Assembly: GCA_001508335.1 (NCBI GenBank)
Contig: LGFX01000015.1
Span: forward strand, 1-64,000
DNA length: 64,000 nucleotides
Origin: a candidate division TA06 bacterium 32_111
GTDB lineage: Bacteria; Hydrothermota; 32-111
Direction of reading: 5' to 3'
In this document: one piece after another, positions 16,953 through 26,181 of the stretch
Layout of the letters: the number at the start of each line of letters is the position of its first letter
Numbering within the stretch: position 1 is the stretch's first letter
Translations under genes and position numbers: made by a program
Notes under the pieces: model-generated
Told to the model about the DNA's origin: nothing
Seen by the model: only the letters and a program-made list of their open reading frames with translations
Database searches by the model: none

Positions 16953-17675
16953 ATGAAAAATAGTATTTATCAGGAGATTAAGAAAAAAATAATATCAGGT
17001 GAAATTTCTCCAGGTACGGTCTTGGTAGAAAGAGAAATTTGCAACAAATGCGGCTTAAGCAGGACACCAATAAGAGAGATTCTTTGGTATTTAACTTCAG
17101 ATGGCTTAGTTAGAAAAGATAGAAGTGGAGGGTATTCCGTTCGGAAGATTTCATTAGATGATGTTATTAATATATTCCAAAGCAGGGAAGCGATAGAAGG
17201 GATTGCAGCTAGGTTGGCATGTGCTAAAGGTGACAAGCAATTTTATTCTGAAATTAGCGAAATAAAGAACATATTAGAAAAAGTGGATATTGAAAAGAAT
17301 CCACAGGAAGGGGTTAGATATGGAACAAAACTACATGATGCAATTATTCGTGCAGCTAACAATCCCTTTATTTCTGAATTTTATAAAAAGTTACGTACCA
17401 TTACTGCATTGACAAGGAATATTTCACGACGGTCAGTTGGAATTGAAAAAAAATCTTTAGAATTCCATTTAGCTATTATAAAAGCACTTGAGAAAAGAGA
17501 CGAAGAACAAGCTGAGTATTATGTCAGAGAACATCTTAGAACGACCTGTAGATTATTAATTGATAGTTTTTTCCCAGGTCCTTTAAAAAAAGAGCATTAC
17601 AAGAGACTAAATAAAATTCCTCACAAGGAATTACTAGCTTGTAGATCATTTATTGAAAAAAAGGAGGTGAAATAA
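16953..17675 (+). CDS. GntR-family regulator, FadR/FCD subfamily
   Basis: A 240-residue regulator. The winged helix lies at residues about 3-65 (IYQEIKKKIISGEISPGTVL, LSRTPIREILWYLTSDGLV). An FCD domain follows (SREAIEGIAARLAC, GTKLHDAIIRAAN, EFHLAIIKALEKR) with the histidines expected for metal and ligand binding. It stands directly upstream of two tripartite tricarboxylate transporters, making it the likely regulator of substrate uptake. A short C-terminal extension after about residue 215 is not part of the family core. Confidence 0.9.
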   Translation: MKNSIYQEIKKKIISGEISPGTVLVEREICNKCGLSRTPIREILWYLTSDGLVRKDRSGGYSVRKISLDDVINIFQSREAIEGIAARLACAKGDKQFYSEISEIKNILEKVDIEKNPQEGVRYGTKLHDAIIRAANNPFISEFYKKLRTITALTRNISRRSVGIEKKSLEFHLAIIKALEKRDEEQAEYYVREHLRTTCRLLIDSFFPGPLKKEHYKRLNKIPHKELLACRSFIEKKEVK

Positions 17676-17741
17676 GGAACTATATTTTTAGAAAGTAGTT
17701 TATTAAGAAAATATCTCAATATTAAGAAAGGGAATAAAAAA

Positions 17742-18722
17742 ATGAAAAAAATAACTATTTTGTTACTATCTTTATTTTTGGTATGTTTTTTTAGTTCAAC
17801 AGTGATTTTTGCTGCAGATTATCCAACCAAAGATATCCGAACTATATGTCCCTGGGGCGAAGGTGGCGGAACTGATGCTATTAACAGAATGATTACAAAA
17901 ATTGCTGAGAAATCATTACCTGTATCAATTTATGTAGAAAATATTGAAGGCGGAGCAAGCGGAACTGGTGTTTTTGAGATAATGAGAGCCCGTCCTGACG
18001 GTTATACCATTGGAACACAAACATATGATAGTATTATTACAGTACCTAGACAAAAATTAGTTCCTGGATATGATCTGGATAAACTAGCATTTATTTGTCG
18101 TCTTACCAGTGAAGCTGATGCACTTATTGTGAGAGAAGACTCGCGTTTTCAAACCTTTGAAGATTTAGTGGAAGCAGCTAAAGAGGAACCTGGGAATATT
18201 AATGTTGCAATTCAAAACTTAGGTAGTAGAACCCATTTGGCTGGCTTAATGTTAGAAGATGAAGTCGGAATAGACTTAAATTTAGTTGCTTATACAGGTG
18301 GTGCTGGACCACAAAAAGAAGCATTGCTATCTGGTGAAGCGGAAGTCGCTATAACCAGTTTAGGGGACTTTGCTCCATTGCTCAATTCTAACCAGGCTAG
18401 AGGTTTGGTAGAATTGTCAGAAAAAAGGAATCCGAAATTTACGGATGTTCCGACATTAATAGAATTGGGTTATAATTTACAAATAGGAAGTTTTATTACT
18501 GTGGCTGCACCAGCGGGGACCCCTGATGATATACTCATGAAATTAGAAGAAATATTTGATGAAGCCTATCATACAGACGAGTTTCTGAATTGGCTAGATG
18601 ATATTGGAGTAACATCTGCTTGGTTAAATAGTGAAGAAACTACCCAGTTTGTTGAAGAGACACAAACAAAATTTTTCGAAATTATGGATATGTTAGTGGA
18701 ACAGGGAATTATTGAACAATAG
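17742..18722 (+). CDS. tctC: Tripartite tricarboxylate transporter substrate-binding protein (TctC), copy 1
   Basis: A 326-residue periplasmic or lipid-free extracytoplasmic binding protein. It has a signal peptide with cleavage expected near residue 24 (VIFA|ADYPTK). The mature start DYPTKDIRTICPWGEGGGTD is the family hallmark, where G-G-x-x-D contacts the carboxylate ligand. It is followed by YVENIEGGASGTG. The usual fold of about 300 residues is complete. It is the first gene of a tctC-tctB-tctA set and is separated from tctB by a large hairpin at 18731-18766. Carboxylates such as citrate, tartrate or glutarate analogues are typical ligands; the actual one is unknown. Confidence 0.92.
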   Translation: MKKITILLLSLFLVCFFSSTVIFAADYPTKDIRTICPWGEGGGTDAINRMITKIAEKSLPVSIYVENIEGGASGTGVFEIMRARPDGYTIGTQTYDSIITVPRQKLVPGYDLDKLAFICRLTSEADALIVREDSRFQTFEDLVEAAKEEPGNINVAIQNLGSRTHLAGLMLEDEVGIDLNLVAYTGGAGPQKEALLSGEAEVAITSLGDFAPLLNSNQARGLVELSEKRNPKFTDVPTLIELGYNLQIGSFITVAAPAGTPDDILMKLEEIFDEAYHTDEFLNWLDDIGVTSAWLNSEETTQFVEETQTKFFEIMDMLVEQGIIEQ

Positions 18723-18730
18723 AAAGTACT

Positions 18731-18766
18731 ATTAATTGCCCTACCTTTAAAGGTAGGGCAATTAAT
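18731..18766. terminator. Perfect 36-bp palindrome between tctC and tctB (copy 1)
   Basis: Bases 18731-18748 are followed immediately by their exact reverse complement (18749-18766), centred on CTTT/AAAG and including CCCTACC/GGTAGGG. The transcript would form a very stable stem. It is not followed by a T-tract, so it is more likely an mRNA-stabilising or partial-termination element. That would raise tctC expression relative to the membrane genes. Confidence 0.75.
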
Positions 18767-18802
18767 GAAATTATAAGTATTCATGAAGGAGGGACAAGGT
18801 TT

Positions 18803-19273
18803 TTGCTTAATTTGAAAAAAAAGCTAAATATTTCTCATTTATTTTGTGTTATATTGTTTATTTGGAATACCTTGTATGTTATTGAAGCATTTCGTATAGC
18901 TCCCCCAATTCAAAAAGGTCAAGTTAGTGCCACTTTTTTTCCATTAATAATTTCATTTTTAATGTACATTACAATTGCTCTTGTATTTTTTACATCATAC
19001 AATCAGAAAAATGTAACAGCAACATCTTTTGGTCAGATGAACAAGCCGGCACTTGTTGTTCTTGTTACGATATTTTATATTACACTTTTTAAAATTATTG
19101 GCTATATGGCTTCTTCCATCTTATATATTTTTGCAATTATTTCTATATTTGAAATAAAGAAAAAAAATATTCTGATAAAATTATTTTATGCTGTTATCAT
19201 TGCCGTTATTATCTATATTTTATATGAGAAGATCTTTTTAATTAGACTTCCAAAATTAGGGGGTAATATGTAA
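18803..19273 (+). CDS. tctB: Tripartite tricarboxylate transporter small membrane subunit (TctB), copy 1
   Basis: A 156-residue membrane protein with about four hydrophobic segments: residues about 12-30, 45-67, 83-110 and 125-145. The motif KGQVSATFFPLIIS in the first loop is typical of TctB, where a short signature precedes the second helix. It starts at TTG 18803 behind AGGAGGG. Its stop overlaps the tctA start by one base. It works with TctA as the membrane pair of the secondary, ion-driven carboxylate uptake system. Confidence 0.85.
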   Translation: MLNLKKKLNISHLFCVILFIWNTLYVIEAFRIAPPIQKGQVSATFFPLIISFLMYITIALVFFTSYNQKNVTATSFGQMNKPALVVLVTIFYITLFKIIGYMASSILYIFAIISIFEIKKKNILIKLFYAVIIAVIIYILYEKIFLIRLPKLGGNM

Positions 19274-20805
19274 TGGGGAACTTGGATGGAATTATTCAAG
19301 GATTTATCACATTTTTTAATCCTTCAGTGGGGATATATGCAATTATTGGTTTTATTATAGGTGCCTTTTTTGGTGCCGTGCCTGGTTTAACTTCTGTTCT
19401 AGCAATTGCACTTCTTCTACCCATGACCTATAGCATGGATATTGTTAGCTCATTGGTTATGTGTATGGGTATCTATATGGCTGGCATTTATTCAGGGAGT
19501 ATAACCGCTACAACTATTAATATTCCGGGAGCTCCATCTGCTATGATGACAGCTATTGAAGGTAATCAACTAATGAAAAGGGGGTTAGGAGCAAAAGCTT
19601 TAGGACATGCAGCCTTTGCCTCTATGATCGGTGGCACTATTGGAACTTTATTATTAATTATGGTATCACCCTATTCTGTAAAATTAGCTTTAATGGTAAA
19701 AACACCGGGTAAATTTTCCTTAATATTATTTGCTCTTATTGTAATAATATTAATACAGAGAAAATCGATAGCAAAAGGAGCTATTGCAACTTTTTTGGGA
19801 ATAATGTTTGCTACTATTGGGATTGATACAATGAAACCGTTAGCCAGATTTACTTTTGGTTTCGATATCCTGGTACAAGGAATTGATATGATGTCAGTTA
19901 TTATAGGAACTTTTGCTATTAGCGAGCTTTTGATTCAATCAGGAGAAATTGAAAAAAAACTGGAGATATCAAAAGATGTATTAAGTAAAATAAGAAGAAA
20001 GGATTTTATTCCCACATTAGAAGAAATTAAATCTATTGGTCTATGGAGATATTTCAAAAGTTCATTAATTGGTTTTTTTACTGGAGTACTCCCGGGAGCA
20101 GGAGGTTCTATGGCTGCTTTTATTTCCTATGCAGAAGCAATGAGATCATCTAAAAATCCGGAGGAATATGGAACTGGTTCTTTAGAAGGAATTGCTGCTG
20201 CTGAAACAGCCAATAATGCTATGTGTGGTGGAGCCATTGTTCCCATGTTAACTTTTGGTATACCAGGTGATGCAACAACTGCTGTATTATTAGGAGTTTT
20301 GGTTATTAATGGGCTACAACCAGGACCACAATTGATGACTAAACAATTTCATCTAATTGCGCCCATGTTTGCAGCCTTATTAGTTAGTGCTTTAGTTATT
20401 TTGCCCATTACTTTTTATCTGCTGGCTCCATATTTTATTAAAATTGTTTCAATTAATAGGGGTATTCTATATGCAAGTATTGCCACAGTAGCCATAGTGG
20501 GTTCTTTTGTAAGCACATTTTCTGTTTTTCAGATGGCTATTACTTTAATATTCGGTGTAATTGCTTATTTTTTACGAAAACAAAATTATCCCACAGTTAC
20601 ATTGTTGTTAGGTTTTATATTGGGCCCAATGCTTGAAGACTATTTCAGAAGGGGTCTTTCCTTGGGTCATGGAAGTCCTTTGATATTTTTTACAAGTCCA
20701 GATAGTCTCTTCTTTTTAGTTTTAACTGTGATATTCTATTATTTCTTGATGATAAAAAAACCGATGATTATGAAAGAAGACTTAGTACAGAAAAAGGCTA
20801 AATGA
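19273..20805 (+). CDS. tctA: Tripartite tricarboxylate transporter large permease (TctA), copy 1
   Basis: A 510-residue permease with about ten to twelve hydrophobic segments. Family signatures are visible: FFGAVPGLTSVLAIALLLPM (residues about 33-52), NIPGAPSAMMTAIEGNQ (about 84-100), and a second, inverted copy at GVLPGAGGSMAAFISYAEA (about 274-292) and FGIPGDATTAVLLG. The paired P-G-A/G motifs reflect the internal duplication of this family. It is translationally coupled to tctB and forms the conducting subunit of the uptake system fed by TctC. Confidence 0.92.
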   Translation: MGNLDGIIQGFITFFNPSVGIYAIIGFIIGAFFGAVPGLTSVLAIALLLPMTYSMDIVSSLVMCMGIYMAGIYSGSITATTINIPGAPSAMMTAIEGNQLMKRGLGAKALGHAAFASMIGGTIGTLLLIMVSPYSVKLALMVKTPGKFSLILFALIVIILIQRKSIAKGAIATFLGIMFATIGIDTMKPLARFTFGFDILVQGIDMMSVIIGTFAISELLIQSGEIEKKLEISKDVLSKIRRKDFIPTLEEIKSIGLWRYFKSSLIGFFTGVLPGAGGSMAAFISYAEAMRSSKNPEEYGTGSLEGIAAAETANNAMCGGAIVPMLTFGIPGDATTAVLLGVLVINGLQPGPQLMTKQFHLIAPMFAALLVSALVILPITFYLLAPYFIKIVSINRGILYASIATVAIVGSFVSTFSVFQMAITLIFGVIAYFLRKQNYPTVTLLLGFILGPMLEDYFRRGLSLGHGSPLIFFTSPDSLFFLVLTVIFYYFLMIKKPMIMKEDLVQKKAK

Positions 20806-20858
20806 TAATTAACCCAAAAGATTGGAGGTGGTGCTTATATAATATAAAAAGTTGTTCT

Positions 20859-20876
20859 ACTAATTAATTAATTAGT
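20859..20876. repeat. 18-bp AT-rich palindrome upstream of second tctC
   Basis: ACTAATTAATTAATTAGT is a perfect inverted repeat in the 113-bp gap between the two transporter sets. It could be an operator or a weak hairpin. A stray AGGTGG-like ribosome site just upstream (20824-20831) is not followed by a reading frame. Its function is unproven. Confidence 0.4.
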
Positions 20877-20918
20877 ATCTTTTAAAGTTATTAAATATTA
20901 GAGGAGGAAGGATAAGAA

Positions 20919-21905
20919 ATGAAATCAAGAAATATTATAAGTATCATATTAGTGATTATGTTTTTAAGTTTATTTTCAATTGCTAGTTTTGCCCAAGATT
21001 TCCCAACCAAAGATATTAGGACAATTGTTCCCTGGGCATCAGGTGGTGGTACAGATGCTATTATAAGGGTTATTAGCAAAATAGCAGAGAAATCAATACC
21101 CACTGCAATCTATGTAGAAAATATTGAAGGTGGACTTAGTGGAGTAGGACTTTATGAAGTGATGAATGCGAAATCTGATGGTTACACAATTGGTGGTTTT
21201 ACCTATGACAGCATTGTAACAGTTCCTCGTCAGGAGTTAGTACCAGGTTATTCGCTGGATAAAGTTAAAATGATTTGCCTTGTTACTAAAGAAGCAGGAG
21301 CAATGGTAGTAAGAGAAGATGCCCCTTGGAAAAATTGGGAGGAATTTGCAGCTGCCGCTAAAGAAAATCCTAGGAAAATTTCTGTTGGAGTTGATGGAAT
21401 AGGAAATGCCCAACATTTAAGACTGTTAAAAATTAATGAAGTCACTGGCTTAGAATTCAAAGTATTACCATATCCTGGTGGTTCTGGCGAAAAGAAAGAA
21501 GCCTTATTATCCGGTGAAGCCGATGCAATTATGACAAGTTTAGGAGATTTTGCTCCATTGATTCATGCTGGAGAAGTAAGAGGTCTTATTGAAATGGCCG
21601 ATCAACGGAATCCTCAATTTACAGATGTTCCTAATTTCCAGGAACTAGGTTATGAAGGTTTAGTAAAAGGTAGTTTTGTTATTTTAGCTACTACTGCCGG
21701 AACTCCAGATGATGTTGTTGCTAAATTAGAACAGATCTTCTATGATGCACACCATAGTGATGAATTCAGAGATTGGGCTCAGGAAACAGGTGTTGTAGCT
21801 ACCTGGTTAGGAACAGATGAAGTGACTGATTATGCCATGCAGGTCCAAGAGGATGAATTTGAAATGATCCAAAAATTAATTGATGATGGTGTAATAGAAG
21901 GCTAA
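20919..21905 (+). CDS. tctC: Tripartite tricarboxylate transporter substrate-binding protein (TctC), copy 2
   Basis: A 328-residue paralogue of the protein encoded at 17742. A signal peptide ends near residue 25 (IASFA|QDFPTK), followed by FPTKDIRTIVPWASGGGTDA with the carboxylate-binding G-G-G-T-D motif. The two paralogues are clearly similar throughout (NIEGG, VPGYSLDK, KKEALLSGEA, FTDVP). They differ in ligand-pocket stretches such as WGEGG versus WASGG, so they may have related but distinct ligands. It has an AGAGGAGG ribosome site. The gene leads the second transporter set. Confidence 0.92.
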   Translation: MKSRNIISIILVIMFLSLFSIASFAQDFPTKDIRTIVPWASGGGTDAIIRVISKIAEKSIPTAIYVENIEGGLSGVGLYEVMNAKSDGYTIGGFTYDSIVTVPRQELVPGYSLDKVKMICLVTKEAGAMVVREDAPWKNWEEFAAAAKENPRKISVGVDGIGNAQHLRLLKINEVTGLEFKVLPYPGGSGEKKEALLSGEADAIMTSLGDFAPLIHAGEVRGLIEMADQRNPQFTDVPNFQELGYEGLVKGSFVILATTAGTPDDVVAKLEQIFYDAHHSDEFRDWAQETGVVATWLGTDEVTDYAMQVQEDEFEMIQKLIDDGVIEG

Positions 21906-21952
21906 GTTCCTTATTTTTTGTTTTAGGTAAGACTGTAGAAAATGAAAATTAG

Positions 21953-21990
21953 ATTATCTGCCTCCTTGGGAAAAGAAGGAGGCAGATAAT
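21953..21990. terminator. Hairpin between tctC and tctB (copy 2)
   Basis: A perfect 15-bp stem, ATTATCTGCCTCCTT / AAGGAGGCAGATAAT, has an 8-base loop (21968-21975). It sits at the same relative place as the 36-bp palindrome of the first set, although the sequences are unrelated. No T-tract follows. The 3' arm contains AAGGAGG, but the actual tctB ribosome site (GGAGGCG) lies further on, about 22001. Confidence 0.75.
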
Positions 21991-22010
21991 TAATAGCATG
22001 GAGGCGTTAG

Positions 22011-22493
22011 ATGGCAAAGAGAAGTGTACTTGAGAGAATCAATTCTACATCATTGCTTGCACTTGTGTTGATTTTGGTAAATAGTATTTATTTATTTGAA
22101 GCGATAAAAACCGCCGAACCAATTAAAAATGGAGAGGTGGGGATTACTTTTTTCCCCATAGTTGCCTCAATCCTGTTATATATTGCTGCAATTATCATTT
22201 TTATTGCTGGGATTAAGGAAAAAAGCGTTTTGTCATTTCAATTATCAAGAATTGGCAAGCCTATAATGGTTATATTTTTAACCCTTATTTATGTTTTAAT
22301 ATTTAAATCTATAGGTTATTTTATTTCATCAATTATTTATGTTCTTTGTTTGATGTTTTTATTTGAAGAAGAATCAGGTTTCAAAAAAAAGAAACTATTA
22401 AATATTTTATTTACTGTTATTATAGTTGCATTAATTTACATTTTATACCAAAAAATATTTGGAGTTAGACTTCCAATAGGGGAGGTATTCTAA
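22011..22493 (+). CDS. tctB: Tripartite tricarboxylate transporter small membrane subunit (TctB), copy 2
   Basis: A 160-residue membrane protein with four hydrophobic segments: about residues 14-32, 44-66, 83-110 and 125-148. It has the TctB loop KNGEVGITFFPIVAS. It is similar to the first copy in length and topology, and both end in a (V/I)RLP motif. It begins at ATG 22011 behind GGAGGCG and is separated from tctA by a single base. It is paired with the following permease. Confidence 0.85.
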   Translation: MAKRSVLERINSTSLLALVLILVNSIYLFEAIKTAEPIKNGEVGITFFPIVASILLYIAAIIIFIAGIKEKSVLSFQLSRIGKPIMVIFLTLIYVLIFKSIGYFISSIIYVLCLMFLFEEESGFKKKKLLNILFTVIIVALIYILYQKIFGVRLPIGEVF

Positions 22494-22494
22494 G

Positions 22495-24030
22495 ATGGAT
22501 AATTTATTGGGAATTCTTCAGGGATTCCAGACATTGTTTATTCCCGGTGTATTTATCTATGTTTTATTAGGCTTTATTGTAGGTACTTTTTTTGGAGCTG
22601 TGCCGGGTTTAACAGCAACATTAGCTATTGCATTACTTTTACCAGTAACCTATAGCATGGATATTGTGAAATCTTTAGTAATGTGCATGGGTATTTACAT
22701 GGCTGGAATGTATTCCGGTAGTATTACAGCAATCACGATAAATATCCCGGGTGCCCCTTCTGCAATGATGACCGCCATTGAAGGTAATAAAATGATGGAA
22801 AGAGGAGAAGGCGCTAAGGCATTGGGACAAGCTGCTTTTGCTTCAATGATAGGTGGTACTATAGGGAGTATTTTATTAATGATTGTAGCTCCATTTGCCG
22901 TGAAATTGGCCTTACTAATTAAGACACCAGGAAAATTTTCCTTAATCCTTTTTGCTTTTGTGGTTGTTATACTTGCCCAAAGAAAATCTATTGCCAAAGG
23001 GGCAGTAGCAACAATTTTGGGCATAATGATTGCAACAATTGGTATAGATATTATGCAGCCCGCTGCTCGTTTCACTTTTGGTATTGATCCTTTAGTTCAA
23101 GGGATTGATTTGATGCCCCTTATTATAGGTACGTTTGCTATTAGTGAACTTCTGATTCAATCTGAAAAGAGCAGTGATGAATATAAATTAATTAATAAGG
23201 AAATGTTAAAGCAGAAAATTAGTAGGAGAGATTTTTTACCTACTATAAAAGAGATAAAAGAGATTGGACTAATGACATATATAAAAGGAGCATTAATTGG
23301 TTATTTTATTGGTGTGTTACCCGGTGCAGGAGGTTCAATGGCTGCTTTTATTTCTTATGCAGAAGCAATGAGATCTTCAAATGATCCGGATAAGTTTGGT
23401 ACCGGAACATTAGAAGGAATTGCTGCTGCTGAATCAGCAAACAATGCAGTCTGTGGTGGGGCACTTGTGCCAATGTTAACTTTTTCCATTCCAGGTGATG
23501 CCGTTGCCGCTGTTGTTCTTGGTGTATTAATTATTAATGGTCTACAACCCGGTCCAAGATTAATGACAACCCAATTTCATTTAGTGGCACCTATGTTTGC
23601 TGCTCTCTTTGTCAGTGCCTTAATTATTCTTCCTTTAACTTTGTATATACTTGGACCTTACTTTATTAAAATAGTAACCATTAATCGTAAAATATTATAT
23701 TCCAGTATTGCCTTAGTAGCAATGGTTGGTGGTTATGTCTCAACATATTCGACATTCCAAATGCTCATGACATTAATAATGGGTGTGATAGCATATGTTC
23801 TGAGAAAACAAAATTATCCAACCGTTTCTTTGCTTTTGGGCTTTATATTAGGTCCCATGATTGAAAAATATTTTAGGCGCTCACTCTATATTAATGATGG
23901 TAATCCCTTAATATTTTTCACACAATGGGATAGCATTGTATTTTTATTATTGATTGTTGTATTCTACTATTTTCTTACAAAACGAAAAGGTGTCGATATA
24001 AAGGAGATTATCGAGAAAAACCGCTCATAA
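22495..24030 (+). CDS. tctA: Tripartite tricarboxylate transporter large permease (TctA), copy 2
   Basis: A 511-residue permease, strongly similar to copy 1 over its whole length. Signatures are FFGAVPGLTATLAIALLLPV, NIPGAPSAMMTAIEGNK, GVLPGAGGSMAAFISYAEA and FSIPGDAVAAVVLG. It has ten to twelve hydrophobic segments. The second P-G-D motif has VAAVV where copy 1 has TTAVL, a difference inside the conserved core. Tandem duplication of the whole three-gene set followed by divergence is the simplest history, since order, spacing and hairpin position are all conserved. Confidence 0.92.
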   Translation: MDNLLGILQGFQTLFIPGVFIYVLLGFIVGTFFGAVPGLTATLAIALLLPVTYSMDIVKSLVMCMGIYMAGMYSGSITAITINIPGAPSAMMTAIEGNKMMERGEGAKALGQAAFASMIGGTIGSILLMIVAPFAVKLALLIKTPGKFSLILFAFVVVILAQRKSIAKGAVATILGIMIATIGIDIMQPAARFTFGIDPLVQGIDLMPLIIGTFAISELLIQSEKSSDEYKLINKEMLKQKISRRDFLPTIKEIKEIGLMTYIKGALIGYFIGVLPGAGGSMAAFISYAEAMRSSNDPDKFGTGTLEGIAAAESANNAVCGGALVPMLTFSIPGDAVAAVVLGVLIINGLQPGPRLMTTQFHLVAPMFAALFVSALIILPLTLYILGPYFIKIVTINRKILYSSIALVAMVGGYVSTYSTFQMLMTLIMGVIAYVLRKQNYPTVSLLLGFILGPMIEKYFRRSLYINDGNPLIFFTQWDSIVFLLLIVVFYYFLTKRKGVDIKEIIEKNRS

Positions 24031-24259
24031 CATTTTAGAAAAAGTAATATTAATTTTTATTTTGATATATAAATTTTAGCAGAATCCTCATTTTGCTACC
24101 ACCTTTTTAACGAGGAGTATGGATCTGGGGAAAAAGTATCTGAGATTTATCGTAAACAAAGAGACAAAGAAATGGTCAATTTTGTTAAATATTTATTATT
24201 GTATGTCTATTTGCAGAGATAGATAAGAATATAGAATAAAATAAAAAAAAGGAAAAAAA
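24031..24259 (+). other. Gap with possible short gene remnant
   Basis: This 229-bp gap has no intact gene. One frame is open from 24073 to the stop at 24222 and contains YHLFNEEYGSGEKVSEIYRK, which reads like real protein rather than random sequence. It lacks a sensible start and is only about 49 codons. It may be the tail of a lost gene; I do not recognise the family. No terminator-like hairpin is evident after tctA. Confidence 0.25.
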
Positions 24260-25291
24260 TTGCGAAAAATAATTGATATTAGGAGTGACACAAAAACAAT
24301 ACCAACAAAACTAATGTACAAAGCTATGTTGGATGCACCTCTTGGAGATGAGCAGAATGAGGAAGATCCAACTGTAATAAAGCTTCAGAAAATAGCTGCT
24401 GAAAAATTAGGAAAAGAAGATGCTTTATTTTTGGCTAGTGGTACAATGGGAAATCTTGTGGCAATGTTGGCTCACACTCAAGCAGGTGATTCAGTTATTA
24501 TGGAGGAAGAATCACATATTCTCCGTTGTGAAGTTGGTGGTTTAGCAGCGGTTGCCGGCTTAATGCTGAAAACTGTACCAGGTGAGTTAGGTTTCCCAAA
24601 TCTTAAATCCCTAACTGAAGCAATTATTGGAGAAGGTCGGTTGTTTCCGACAACAAAATTAGTTTGTATCGAAAATACCCATAATTCTGCAGGTGGAACT
24701 TGTATAAATGTAGAACAGATGAAAAAACTTTCAAGTCTTGTGAAAAAACACAATATTAAGATTCATATAGATGGTGCCCGTATTTTTAATGCGGCTGTTG
24801 CCTTAAATGTAGATCCTGCTGATTTAGTTAGAGAAGCAGATTCGATACAATTTTGTCTTTCTAAAAGCTTAGGCTGCCCTTTTGGTTCTCTACTTGTAGG
24901 GGATAAAAGTTTTATTTCTAAGGCTAGAAAAAAAAGACAGATGATAGGTGGAGGAATGAGACAAGCCGGGTTGATGGCTGCTGCCGGAGTTGTTGGATTA
25001 GAAGATATGATTGAGCGATTACAGGAAGATCACGAGAATGCTTATTTATTGGCAAAAGGACTTGTAGAAGCGGGAATGAAAGTAAATATGAATACCGTTC
25101 AAACCAATATGGTTTATTTTGAGGTACCTAAAGAGAAAATAAATCCAATGGATTTGGTAAATAAGTTAAGGGAAGAAAATATTTTAATCGGTGAACCAAA
25201 AGAGCGGGAAATACGGGTGGTAACACATAAAGATATTGATCGACAAGATATATCTTTAGTTATTCAAAAAATACAAGGAATAATGGAATAG
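24260..25291 (+). CDS. Low-specificity threonine aldolase family protein
   Basis: A 343-residue PLP enzyme of the threonine aldolase/beta-eliminating lyase group. It begins IDIRSDTKTIPTKLMYKAML, a typical opening, and has FLASGTMGNLVAMLAH near residue 58 and IHIDGARIFNAAVAL near 168. The PLP lysine is in CLSKSLGCPFGSLLVG, about residue 200. It starts at TTG 24260 behind AAAGGAAA. The enzyme splits L-threonine or allo-threonine to glycine and acetaldehyde, or acts on related beta-hydroxy amino acids. In this cluster the acetaldehyde could feed the iron alcohol dehydrogenase or the aldehyde:ferredoxin oxidoreductase, which is speculation. Confidence 0.87.
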   Translation: MRKIIDIRSDTKTIPTKLMYKAMLDAPLGDEQNEEDPTVIKLQKIAAEKLGKEDALFLASGTMGNLVAMLAHTQAGDSVIMEEESHILRCEVGGLAAVAGLMLKTVPGELGFPNLKSLTEAIIGEGRLFPTTKLVCIENTHNSAGGTCINVEQMKKLSSLVKKHNIKIHIDGARIFNAAVALNVDPADLVREADSIQFCLSKSLGCPFGSLLVGDKSFISKARKKRQMIGGGMRQAGLMAAAGVVGLEDMIERLQEDHENAYLLAKGLVEAGMKVNMNTVQTNMVYFEVPKEKINPMDLVNKLREENILIGEPKEREIRVVTHKDIDRQDISLVIQKIQGIME

Positions 25292-25379
25292 ATAGATTAA
25301 AAAATACTGGTCAAGTAAAAATAAATGATATTTTGAAGCTGAATATAAAATATAAATAAAAATTGAAAGGAGACAAACC

Positions 25380-26148
25380 ATGTCTAAACCAAAAATAGGA
25401 TTTATTGGCCTTGGCATCATGGGCCTGCCCATGGCCAAGAACTTACTTACAGCAGACTATCCCTTAATAGCCTATGACCTAAATGACAAACCCCTACAAG
25501 AGCTTACCCAGGCCGGAGCCCAAAAGGCAACCTCCAATAGTGAGGTCGCCTCTAACTGTGATATTATCATCACCATGTTACCCAACTCCCCGGATGTGCA
25601 AAAAGCCGTCTTTTCCGAAGCAGGTATCGCAGAAGGTCTATCCTCCGGTCAAATACTTATTGACATGAGCTCCATCGCTCCCCTGGTTTCCCAGGATATA
25701 GCCAAGAAACTGGCAGAAAAGAAAGTAGATATGTTAGATGCCCCGGTAAGCGGAGGACAGGAGAAAGCTCAATCAGGTACCCTTGCCATCATGGTAGGTG
25801 GTAAAGAACAAATCTTTAATACCTGTAAGCCCATCTTAGATATCTTGGGTAACCCGGTCTTGGTAGGTTGCCATAAAGTCAGGACTTGCCGGCAGTCAGT
25901 GTTTTACCGACAAGGCCCCCCGGATGTTTCAAGCCAACTATGACCCGGGCTTTCGCATGAAGTTACATGTCAAAGACCTAACCAATGTCCTACAAACCAG
26001 CCAGGCTCTACACAATGCCATGCCTCTAACAGCCCAGGTGATGGAGATGATGCAGACCCTAATGGCAGAGGGTAACTCAGAGCTCGACCATGGAGGACTG
26101 GCCTTATTCTATGAGAAGATGAATAGTGTTTCGTTGAAGGAAGAGTAG
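25380..26148 (+). pseudogene. GarR-type 2-hydroxy-3-oxopropionate reductase, internal deletion plus frameshift
   Basis: The first frame (from ATG 25380) is a normal beta-hydroxyacid dehydrogenase: GFIGLGIMGLPMAKNL, DAPVSGGQEKAQSGTLAIM, then up to GNPVLVG near 25870. There it jumps, and the rest of the protein is in another frame: AIKSGLAGSQCFTDKAPRMF followed by DPGFRMKLHVKDL, ending at 26148. Compared with the family, about 43 codons are missing at the join, including the G-x-x-x-K-x-x-N segment with the catalytic lysine. The gene is therefore dead, not just misread. It is GC-richer and uses C-ending codons unlike its neighbours, suggesting acquisition from elsewhere. Confidence 0.85.
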
Positions 26149-26181
26149 GAGTTAAAGAAAAAAAATAAAAAGGAGCAGGAG

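Noticed and set aside
20824-20831. Strong ribosome-site-like AGGTGG between the two Tct sets
   Set aside because: No reading frame follows at the right distance.
22695-23075. 126-codon minus-strand frame inside tctA copy 2
   Set aside because: Antisense to highly conserved PGAP-type motifs; composition explains it.
17742-24030. Considered as a long direct DNA repeat
   Set aside because: The two Tct sets are similar as proteins but not near-identical at the DNA level; they are old paralogues.
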